From JBAXPW01 sp037132015 (lineage in GTDB: Bacteria; Patescibacteriota; Microgenomatia; UBA1406; GWC2-37-13): a DNA stretch of 13,816 bases. Shown one piece after another: positions 7,614 through 13,677 of the stretch. The position numbers and the translations under genes were made by a program. Location of the stretch: NCBI GenBank assembly GCA_037132015.1, contig JBAXPW010000033.1, positions 1 through 13,816 of the forward strand. The letters run 5' to 3'. Position 1 is the first letter of the stretch; every line of letters starts with the position of its first letter. The notes below the pieces were generated by a model. The model was not told the origin of the DNA. It saw only the letters and a list, made by a program, of their open reading frames with translations, and did not search any database.

Positions 7614-8573
7614 TTATATCATCTCTACTTCTTCCTTCAAATCAATATTATATTTATCTTTTACCTTTAATTTTATTAAATTAATTAGAAGGATGAGATC
7701 TGAGATATTTCCATTCCCAGTATTGACGATAAAATTTGCATGTTTATCAGATATCATAAACCCACCTATAGAAATACCTTTCAATCCAAGGTTATCAATG
7801 AGTTGACCAACAGAAACAGATGGTAAATGCAACCTTTGTTTGTCCTCTAACGAAATATTCCTGAAAAAACACCCACATGTTGCAACACCAAATGGCTGAG
7901 TATCTTTTCTATATTGTAACGATTTTTGAGCCTCACTTTCAACCTGTTCTTGAGTAGATTTTTTTAATCGAAATGTCGCATCGAGAACAATCTCTTTTGT
8001 TTCTTGAAGAATACTAAAATCATATGCAAATTGAAAATACGGAGCTTCAACCTTTTTGATATTTCCAGTCATATCAAGAATGGTAGCTGAAACTAAGATA
8101 TCGCCGATAGATATCATCCCTCCATGAGACCACTTTGAGTTCATATATATTGCCCCTCCTACTGTACCGGGTAATCCAAGATGTTTTTCAAATCCCGACC
8201 AACCCTGTTGACTTGTCTCGCGAACGATCTGAGATATTGAATATCCAGAGCTATATAACATATCAACCGTATCAAACGTTTCATTTACTTTTTCTTTTTT
8301 AATAGAACGATTATGTATCACTATCCCATTAATAAGAGATTTGACAGCTATAATATTTGATCCGCCACCAATAATAATACAGTGTGAAGAATGATTATGA
8401 GCTATCTGAATAACCTTTTGAATATCAGAATCAGATTCAGCATCAATATAATACTCCGCTATTGCAGGTGTTCGGATTGTAAGATATATTCCAATATCTT
8501 TATTTATCTTAACTTTTGCCTCACCAAGAAAAGCAACTAAGTCTTGTAATAATTGTGTTTTAGGATCTTCCAT
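7614..8573 (-). CDS. murB: MurB, UDP-N-acetylenolpyruvoylglucosamine reductase
   Basis: FAD- and NADPH-dependent reductase that turns the MurA product into UDP-MurNAc. The 319-residue protein has the FAD-binding I-I-G-G-G-S-N-I-I (67-75), G-F-E-K-H-L-G-L-P-G-T-V-G-G-A (127-141) with M-N-S, Y-R-K-D-T-Q-P (221-227), C-G-C-F-F-R-N (233-239), G-G-F-M-I-S-D-K-H-A-N-F-I-V-N (270-284), and a C-terminal E-E-V-E that supplies the conserved glutamate (E315). Two active-site positions differ from E. coli MurB: the serine proton donor of the G-S-x-F-K/R-N motif is Cys235, and the Y-R-D-S segment is Y-D-F-S (184-187), so the arginine is replaced by Asp185. The ATG is 4 bp after the murC stop. It ends in TAA 44 bp before murA. 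Confidence 0.93.
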   Translation of the reverse strand: MEDPKTQLLQDLVAFLGEAKVKINKDIGIYLTIRTPAIAEYYIDAESDSDIQKVIQIAHNHSSHCIIIGGGSNIIAVKSLINGIVIHNRSIKKEKVNETFDTVDMLYSSGYSISQIVRETSQQGWSGFEKHLGLPGTVGGAIYMNSKWSHGGMISIGDILVSATILDMTGNIKKVEAPYFQFAYDFSILQETKEIVLDATFRLKKSTQEQVESEAQKSLQYRKDTQPFGVATCGCFFRNISLEDKQRLHLPSVSVGQLIDNLGLKGISIGGFMISDKHANFIVNTGNGNISDLILLINLIKLKVKDKYNIDLKEEVEMI

Positions 8574-8577
8574 AAGA

Positions 8578-10050
8578 CTATTCTAATGCTCTTATTATAT
8601 CATTTTTCAGCTTATATATATCACCAGCGCCCATCGTAAAAACGACATCTCCTTTTTGAAGAATTGAAGAAAATGAAGCTGTAAGTTTACAAATATTTGA
8701 AAAAGCTTTTACATTGTTCTTTTTCATAGATTTGGCATATTCTTCGATCATTTCCGAGCTCACTTGATTGTCAAATTTTTCTCGTGCAGATGGATAAATT
8801 GGCGCTATAAGTGCAATATCTGCACATGCCAAACTCTCTGCAAATTGAGAAGCGAGCAACTTGGTACGAGAAAATGTATGGGGTTGAAATACTACCACTA
8901 TTCGTTTCTTTGGAAATCGCAATCTTACAGCCTGAAGTGTGGCTTGAATCTCTGTAGGATGATGTGCATAGTCGTCAAATATCCATGTCTCGCCTTTATG
9001 ATATATTTCCTCAAATCGTCTTTTTACTCCTGTAAATAACATTGTATTTTTTTGAATTTCTTCTCCGCTACACCCAATTTCAAGAAGCAACCCAATTGCG
9101 CCTGCGCAATTTGCAACTAGCAGTTTACCAAAAAAGGGGAGATCAAATTCCCATTCATTTATCCCGTCAAAGGCGAAATGTGGATCCATAACTTGGCCAT
9201 GGCGTGCATACCCGTGATTTTTTGATATTGTCAACGAGATTGTTGTTTGTTCCTCTGTTTGTCTTACAATACGTATCACTATATCATTAGACTCGTTAAA
9301 ACCATATGTTTTTACTTTCTTTAAAATGTTATTTTTCATTATATTTAAATTCACATCATCTCCATTTATATATATGTTACCATCAGGCTGAACCTGCTCA
9401 TTAAAATACTGTAAAAAAGTATCTTTTACATCGTTGAATGTGGGATACATATCTGGATGGTCATGATCCAAATTTAAACAAAGAACATGTTTTGGCTTGT
9501 TATACAATAATTTGGACGTCTTATCATCAGGAGGGCAAACTCCATACTCATCTGCTTCATATACAATATATTCGCTTGATCCGCGATGTCCTGCAGGCAA
9601 TCCTGAAAATGATGAACTACCAACTAAATATGTTGGATCAAGGCGAAGTCGATGCAATAAAAATGAAATAAATGATGTTGTATTTGTTTTCCCATGACAA
9701 CCACAAACCGCTATCGATTGAGAATATTGAGAAACTATATGACCAATCAACTCAGCCTGAGTTATGATGGAAATTTTTTTTTGAATTGCCTGTTGAATAA
9801 TAGTATTATTTTTCCCTCCATGAGACGCTCCATATACTACGAGATCAATAGTATCATTGATAGAATATGAATTAATATTTTGAACTTGAATCTCATTCTC
9901 TTTTAATTCTATATCTGTGATAAATTCATCAGCCACATCAACTCCAGACACTTCTTTATTTGACTGTTTGAGAATGATTGCAAGATTTGCCATTGCAACT
10001 CCCTTAACTCCTATAAATAGAATATGATTGTACTTCGATATATCTACCAT
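8578..10050 (-). CDS. murC: MurC, UDP-MurNAc:L-Ala ligase
   Basis: ATP-dependent ligase that adds L-alanine to UDP-MurNAc; first gene of the cluster. The 490-residue product has an N-terminal Rossmann segment H-I-L-F-I-G-V-K-G-V-A-M (9-20), V-V-Y-G-A-S-H-G-G (71-79), the ATP loop G-C-H-G-K-T-N-T-T (117-125; usually G-T-H-G-K-T-T-T-T), Y-E-A-D-E-Y (164-169), L-D-H-D-H-P-D (194-200), G-V-K-R-R-F-E (341-347), D-D-Y-A-H-H-P-T-E-I (359-368), H-T-F-S-R-T (391-396), and M-G-A-G-D-I (473-478). G-V-x-R-R-F-E and D-Y-A-H-H-P are MurC/Mpl hallmarks. The murB/murA neighbours favour MurC over the recycling ligase Mpl, though the A-S-H-G-G segment is unlike classical MurC. The ATG has AGGGA immediately before it, too close to act as a normal Shine-Dalgarno site. 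Confidence 0.93.
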   Translation of the reverse strand: MVDISKYNHILFIGVKGVAMANLAIILKQSNKEVSGVDVADEFITDIELKENEIQVQNINSYSINDTIDLVVYGASHGGKNNTIIQQAIQKKISIITQAELIGHIVSQYSQSIAVCGCHGKTNTTSFISFLLHRLRLDPTYLVGSSSFSGLPAGHRGSSEYIVYEADEYGVCPPDDKTSKLLYNKPKHVLCLNLDHDHPDMYPTFNDVKDTFLQYFNEQVQPDGNIYINGDDVNLNIMKNNILKKVKTYGFNESNDIVIRIVRQTEEQTTISLTISKNHGYARHGQVMDPHFAFDGINEWEFDLPFFGKLLVANCAGAIGLLLEIGCSGEEIQKNTMLFTGVKRRFEEIYHKGETWIFDDYAHHPTEIQATLQAVRLRFPKKRIVVVFQPHTFSRTKLLASQFAESLACADIALIAPIYPSAREKFDNQVSSEMIEEYAKSMKKNNVKAFSNICKLTASFSSILQKGDVVFTMGAGDIYKLKNDIIRALE

Positions 10051-10086
10051 TCCCTATTATACTCATTATCCTGTATAATAAGTAGC
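10051..10086. promoter_or_regulatory. Divergent promoter region between murC and the DUF4230 gene
   Basis: Only 36 bp separate the murC ATG (minus, 10050) and the plus-strand ATG at 10087. On the plus strand TATAAT (10074-10079) matches the -10 consensus perfectly and is followed 7 nt later by the ATG, so the predicted transcript starts at or next to the start codon (leaderless). The -35 area (TTCCCT, 10050-10055) is poor. On the minus strand the best boxes are TATAGT, ending 5 nt before the murC ATG, and GATAAT further upstream, both without a good -35. The two promoters must overlap, so RNA polymerase binding could be mutually exclusive. Confidence 0.55.
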
Positions 10087-10689
10087 ATGAAACAAACAAT
10101 TTTAATTAAATTCATAATAGTATTAATTCTGATAATTAGCATCTCTGCGTATTTTATTTTTCAATTTGCATTTAATCCAAAAGTAGATCAAAAAGCTATA
10201 ATTACCCAAATTCAACAACTACAACGATTAGAAACATCGCGCTACACTTTGGAAAAGGTGATAACAAAAAGTGCTGAAGATAATGCAATTAGACAATTCT
10301 TATTTGGAGATAAAATATTACTTATTGCTCACGGTACTGTTATCGGAGGTATTGACTTATCACAAGTCAAAGAACAGGATATTCAGATTTCAAACAAAAA
10401 AATTCATATTACTCTTCCACCCTCGGAAATACTTTCTAGTAAACTTGATAATGAGAAAACACAAGTTTATGACCGTACAACTGGAATTTTTACAAAGGGT
10501 GATCTTCAACTAGAATCACAGGCACGAGCAGAAGCAGAGAAGGCTATAGTTACCACATCCTGTCAAGATGGCGCAATTCTTCAAACAAGCGCGGACAATG
10601 CTAAAAAACAAATAGAAACAATTCTAAAAGCGTTGGGATTTCAGGAAATTGAAGTTTTCGCACCAGTTGGATCTTGTAAAGTAGTATAA
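10087..10689 (+). CDS. DUF4230-family membrane-anchored protein
   Basis: 200-residue protein with one N-terminal membrane segment (about 8-28) and a soluble remainder that is probably outside the cytoplasmic membrane. Features matching the DUF4230 family are A-H-G-T-V-I-G-G-I-D-L-S (81-92), K-I-H-I-T-L-P-P-S-E-I-L (105-116), V-Y-D-R-T-T-G-I-F (127-135), an alanine/glutamate-rich helix (143-155), and D-G-A-I-L-Q-T-S-A-D-N-A-K-K-Q-I (161-176) before a final G-F-Q-E-I-E-V strand. The family's function is unknown to me. The ATG at 10087 is chosen because an earlier in-frame ATG (10024) lies inside murC and would add 21 residues across the divergent promoter, while 10087 sits 7 nt after a perfect -10 box. 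It is probably co-transcribed with the small membrane protein 35 bp downstream. Confidence 0.82.
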   Translation: MKQTILIKFIIVLILIISISAYFIFQFAFNPKVDQKAIITQIQQLQRLETSRYTLEKVITKSAEDNAIRQFLFGDKILLIAHGTVIGGIDLSQVKEQDIQISNKKIHITLPPSEILSSKLDNEKTQVYDRTTGIFTKGDLQLESQARAEAEKAIVTTSCQDGAILQTSADNAKKQIETILKALGFQEIEVFAPVGSCKVV

Positions 10690-10724
10690 TTTATTATTAA
10701 TCATTACTCATTCGTTATAAACAT

Positions 10725-11030
10725 ATGGTAGCAGTACTTTTGATTATATTAGTGTTGTTATGGGTTACTGGATATATCAATATTCCAAATATTCTTAAAG
10801 ATACCACTCTTTTTTCACTCAGTGGAAAATCGATCACATTGTTTGATTTGATCATTTTTGGATTAGTACTTTGGCTTATCACATTATTACCACGCCCATT
10901 TCAACAAATTGCAGGAGTTATTCTCATCGTATGGTTATTAACAGTGCTTGGATTATTGCAAATAGCAGGGCTTGATAATATTCTCATTATCGCATTAATA
11001 GTAGGTGTTATAGTATATTTGTTTAAGTAA
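10725..11030 (+). CDS. Small hydrophobic multi-spanning membrane protein, unknown function
   Basis: 101 residues, almost entirely hydrophobic, with segments at about 2-18, 38-54, 61-80 and 84-100, so three or four membrane passes. Short polar links hold K-D-T-T (25-28), L-S-G-K-S (32-36) and L-P-R-P-F-Q-Q (55-61). No catalytic or ligand-binding motif is apparent and I do not recognise a family. The ATG is 35 bp after the DUF4230 stop and has no Shine-Dalgarno sequence; TATAAA lies 3 nt before it but lacks a -35 box, so co-transcription with the upstream gene is more likely. It is supported as a gene by its membrane pattern, its fit between the flanking genes and the absence of a better frame. 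It ends 11 bp from the converging ABC permease gene. Confidence 0.7.
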   Translation: MVAVLLIILVLLWVTGYINIPNILKDTTLFSLSGKSITLFDLIIFGLVLWLITLLPRPFQQIAGVILIVWLLTVLGLLQIAGLDNILIIALIVGVIVYLFK

Positions 11031-11041
11031 ATACGAATTTA

Positions 11042-11827
11042 TTATACAATCATACTTCGACTACTTCCACTTTCGGCTTTCCTTATGCCAGCGTGCCATA
11101 ATAAGTATCCAAGGATATTAATTCCTATCACGCAGAATAGAGAGATTAGTAGTGCCTCTGGTCCATATAAACCTCTTACAACTTCAATGGGAAAACATAT
11201 AACAGGAATAACCAACAGTATGAATAATATATTTCTTAATACTCCCTTATAATTATCACTTGGGTACATAGATGCCGAGATATATACATTATTAAATATG
11301 TCTTCAAATACCAATGAAAGCCCCGGATAAAAAAATGCAAAACTATTTACAAATAACATAATCCCAAAAAATCCAACGAGAATCAATATCAGACCTATTA
11401 TCATCATCCCAATTTTATCAGTATACAAAAATCCATAATATCCTAGAAATAATACTCCTTGAATCAAATCTCCAAATTGAGATGATGCCCCAGATTTGGT
11501 CAAAGTAACAGCAAGAGGACTAGCAGGATACAACTGCATATCTAGGAAAGAGTCTTGATTAAGAAATTGATATAGTTTTGTTACTCCACCAAATAGTAAA
11601 AAATATATCGCATATACGGTAGCTAAACTACCTTCTAAAAGTAGAAAATCTTCTAGCTTATACCCATTTATTGAGCCGAATCGTAACAATAATAAATACC
11701 ATATCGAAAAAAATGCAAGATTATTAAGGATCATTCCTATTATTTGGATAATAAGCTCTGTTTTAAAACTCATCATTTTTCTAAATTTTAGATTTGTCAG
11801 ATATAGATATGTATCAATATTTTCCAT
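11042..11827 (-). CDS. ABC-2-type permease, second subunit (COG3694-like)
   Basis: 261-residue membrane protein with about six hydrophobic segments (roughly 24-48, 64-84, 119-134, 138-168, 196-216 and 221-243). A short N-terminal cytoplasmic helix (Y-L-Y-L-T-N-L-K-F-R-K) comes first. The M-Q-L-Y-P-A-S-P-L motif (97-105) after the second membrane segment is typical of this permease class, and Y-P is repeated near 167 and 188. With the preceding permease and the ATPase it fits the uncharacterised exporter trio COG4586 (ATPase), COG4587 and COG3694 (permeases). The substrate is unknown. Its ATG comes one base after the stop of the first permease (TAA-T-ATG), so equal expression of the two halves is likely. 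It is the last gene of the operon. Confidence 0.85.
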   Translation of the reverse strand: MENIDTYLYLTNLKFRKMMSFKTELIIQIIGMILNNLAFFSIWYLLLLRFGSINGYKLEDFLLLEGSLATVYAIYFLLFGGVTKLYQFLNQDSFLDMQLYPASPLAVTLTKSGASSQFGDLIQGVLFLGYYGFLYTDKIGMMIIGLILILVGFFGIMLFVNSFAFFYPGLSLVFEDIFNNVYISASMYPSDNYKGVLRNILFILLVIPVICFPIEVVRGLYGPEALLISLFCVIGINILGYLLWHAGIRKAESGSSRSMIV

Positions 11828-11828
11828 A

Positions 11829-12596
11829 TTATCCGTTTAATATAACTTTTTTTCGTAATATGTCTAATAAATAAAACATCATACCACCTAATAAGATGAT
11901 GTATCCAATCGTCCATGTAAATCCTGTTATTACATCAAGATTTCCCGTAGAAGCTTCTATCGGCCCTGCTAAAGAAAGGTAGAATGGTGTTTTTTGTGCT
12001 ATACCAATCACATAAACAGGCATCAAAGATACTGGAACAACTTGATTTCCAAATACAAAAAACATTTTATTTATGATCCAAAAGATTCCTTCATTTTGTT
12101 CGATAAAAAAATTAGACAGTCCCAATAATATATTTATTACTGTTCGTAAGATAAAACTTAATATAGTAAAGATAATAAGAGTAAAAAATTGAATTTTTAT
12201 AGGAAACAGAATATAACAAGGAATAAAAAAAAGAATCATCAAAAGAAAAAACGTTGGAATAAAATATCCAAATGCGCGTGAAAACATTGCACCAGCATAA
12301 TTAATTGGCTCTTGAAGTCGTAGCACAATATCACCAGATCTTATATCATCACGAATATTGTCAAACAATCGCATACTTGCAAGATTTAATATCTGACCAC
12401 CCAGTACTGACCAAACTAATGTATTTGCCATTTCTTGAGTAATCTTTCCAGATACCACAAGTCCAGAAAAAATAGTATATGGAAGTGCAATGCGTAAGAT
12501 TAATAATAAAGCTTTATAGAATTGATCAGGCAAGTATACTAAAATACGTTTATATTCAATTAAAAAGAATCCTACATACGGAGACAAGTTGTACAT
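11829..12596 (-). CDS. ABC-2-type permease, first subunit (COG4587-like)
   Basis: 255-residue membrane protein with about six membrane segments (about 27-47, 60-75, 104-132, 136-160, 178-200 and 217-242). The cytoplasmic loop has L-R-L-Q-E-P-I-N (93-100), resembling the coupling region of COG4587-type permeases. It is expected to pair with the next permease and the upstream ATPase as an exporter. The ATG at 12596 is chosen because it lies one base after the ATPase stop (TAA-T-ATG), a junction seen three other times in this window, and gives an M-Y-N-L-S-P-Y start. Upstream in-frame TTG (12638) and ATG (12635) would overlap the ATPase gene; an AAGGAG lies just before them, but at too short a spacing for a good ribosome site. 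Confidence 0.83.
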   Translation of the reverse strand: MYNLSPYVGFFLIEYKRILVYLPDQFYKALLLILRIALPYTIFSGLVVSGKITQEMANTLVWSVLGGQILNLASMRLFDNIRDDIRSGDIVLRLQEPINYAGAMFSRAFGYFIPTFFLLMILFFIPCYILFPIKIQFFTLIIFTILSFILRTVINILLGLSNFFIEQNEGIFWIINKMFFVFGNQVVPVSLMPVYVIGIAQKTPFYLSLAGPIEASTGNLDVITGFTWTIGYIILLGGMMFYLLDILRKKVILNG

Positions 12597-12597
12597 A

Positions 12598-13569
12598 TTA
12601 ATTCTTTTTCTGATAAATTTCAGATAATATTTCATCAACTCCTTCAGATTGAATCGAAATATCTTCTACATCAAATGTATCTAGTAAAAATTTCATCCTA
12701 TCTTTAATCTCTGTCTTTTTACAATTTATCGCGACTTCAAATTCTGATACTTTTCTGATTCCTTCTGATATTTCTAAACCCCTTGGAGAAGTGTGTAATT
12801 TTAATCGAATCTCAACATCAGTGCTCAACTGTAAAAATTCTTTCATTGACATGTCAACAACCATCATTCCATGATTAATGATAATGACGCGTTCACACAA
12901 CTGTTCGATATCACCAGTATCATGACTCGTTAATAGTATTGTCTTTCCTTGTTTATTCAAAATTTTTAGAGCTTCACGAATTTTTTGTTTACTCACTACA
13001 TCAAGTCCAATTGTAGGTTCATCAAGAAATATAATTTCAGGATTATAAAGTAAGGTATTAACCAATTCACATCGCATTCTTTCTCCAAGACTGAGTTTTT
13101 TGACTTGCCTGTCCATGATTGACACAATGTCAATACTCTCAAATAAAAATTCTTCCCACTCTTTTTGATGTGGTAAGTGAACTCGTGGATAACCAGATAT
13201 ATACAACCTCTTCGTTAATTCAAAACTCTCCTTTACTGGAAGATCATACCAGAGTCGACTTCTTTGACCAAATACGACACCAATATGTTTCATAACATAA
13301 TTATGTTCTTCAAGTGGATCCTTTCCAATAATCCTGACGGACCCATTTGACTGAGCTAATACACCTATCAATATTTTTATCAGCGTACTTTTTCCTGCCC
13401 CATTTGGTCCTAATAAAGCCACAAACTCACCCTTTGAAATAATTAGTTTTATATCTTTTAATGCTACAATGGTATCTACTATATGTGTTCTAAAAGCATA
13501 CTTCCATCCCTGACGTTTTGTTACAAAAAACGATTTAGATAGATCCTGTACTGATATTACTGTAGACAT
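12598..13569 (-). CDS. ABC transporter ATP-binding protein (COG4586-like exporter ATPase)
   Basis: Energises the two downstream permeases. From the ATG at 13569 the product is 323 residues. It has the Walker A loop G-P-N-G-A-G-K-S (54-61), Q-loop Q102 in V-V-F-G-Q-R-S-R-L-W-Y-D-L-P, signature L-S-L-G-E-R (159-164), Walker B I-I-F-L-D-E-P-T (179-186), D-loop G-L-D (188-190), and the switch histidine in L-L-T-S-H-D (212-217). The G-Q-R-S-R-L-W-Y-D-L-P stretch is characteristic of COG4586-type ATPases. Residues after about 240 form a C-terminal extension. An in-frame ATG at 13605 would add 12 residues, but this stretch contains the predicted promoter and palindrome, so 13569 is preferred. Nothing indicates the substrate. 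Confidence 0.93.
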   Translation of the reverse strand: MSTVISVQDLSKSFFVTKRQGWKYAFRTHIVDTIVALKDIKLIISKGEFVALLGPNGAGKSTLIKILIGVLAQSNGSVRIIGKDPLEEHNYVMKHIGVVFGQRSRLWYDLPVKESFELTKRLYISGYPRVHLPHQKEWEEFLFESIDIVSIMDRQVKKLSLGERMRCELVNTLLYNPEIIFLDEPTIGLDVVSKQKIREALKILNKQGKTILLTSHDTGDIEQLCERVIIINHGMMVVDMSMKEFLQLSTDVEIRLKLHTSPRGLEISEGIRKVSEFEVAINCKKTEIKDRMKFLLDTFDVEDISIQSEGVDEILSEIYQKKN

Positions 13570-13575
13570 GTTTTT

Positions 13576-13605
13576 AGTATACACCTCTTGCAAATGAATT
13601 TGCAA
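13576..13605 (-). promoter_or_regulatory. Promoter of the ABC exporter operon, probably leaderless
   Basis: On the minus strand TTGCAA (13600-13605), an 18-bp spacer and TATACT (13576-13581) form a good sigma-70-type promoter. Only 6 nt separate the -10 box from the ATG at 13569, so transcription should begin at or within a base or two of the start codon. The same geometry occurs before the DUF4230 gene. No Shine-Dalgarno sequence fits any start here. Confidence 0.6.
13588..13605. repeat. Perfect 8-bp inverted repeat over the -35 region (operator candidate)
   Basis: TTGCAAAT and ATTTGCAA are separated by two bases, giving an 18-bp near-perfect dyad. It overlaps the predicted -35 box and part of the spacer of the ABC operon promoter, where a dimeric repressor would block polymerase. 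No regulator gene is visible in the window. The alternative is a small hairpin belonging to the adjacent structured element. Confidence 0.5.
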
Positions 13606-13607
13606 TC

Positions 13608-13677
13608 GGCATAGCCACTCGTAGGCTCCAAATGCTCACAAAGTTCGCCTTTTGAGCGACGATGGGCATACCTACGA
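13608..13677. other. GC-richer intergenic element with nested inverted repeats
   Basis: The outer arms TCGTAGG (13619-13625) and CCTACGA (13671-13677) are perfectly complementary. Inside, GCTCA-c-AAAG (13634-13643) pairs with CTTT-TGAGC (13649-13657): nine base pairs with one bulged C and a TTCGC loop. Beside the outer arm lies a smaller dyad, GGCATAGCC (13608-13616). The region is clearly richer in G+C than its surroundings. No U-tract follows on either strand, so it is not a classical intrinsic terminator. It could be a structured RNA, an end-of-gene hairpin for an upstream gene, or a dispersed repeat. The remaining DNA to 13816 holds no gene I can support. Confidence 0.5.

Noticed and set aside
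7546..7806. Plus-strand open frame of 86 codons over the murA-murB junction
   Set aside because: It overlaps the ends of two recognised genes on the other strand and shows no protein-family features.
10024..10086. N-terminal extension of the DUF4230 protein from the ATG at 10024
   Set aside because: It would overlap the start of murC and the -10 box; the membrane anchor begins right after the ATG at 10087.
11026..11045. Intrinsic terminator between the convergent genes
   Set aside because: The only stem is five A-T pairs with no GC core, so it is not distinguishable from background.
13570..13605. N-terminal 12-codon extension of the ABC ATPase from the ATG at 13605
   Set aside because: The stretch contains a good promoter and a perfect palindrome, and the ATPase fold starts naturally at the ATG at 13569.
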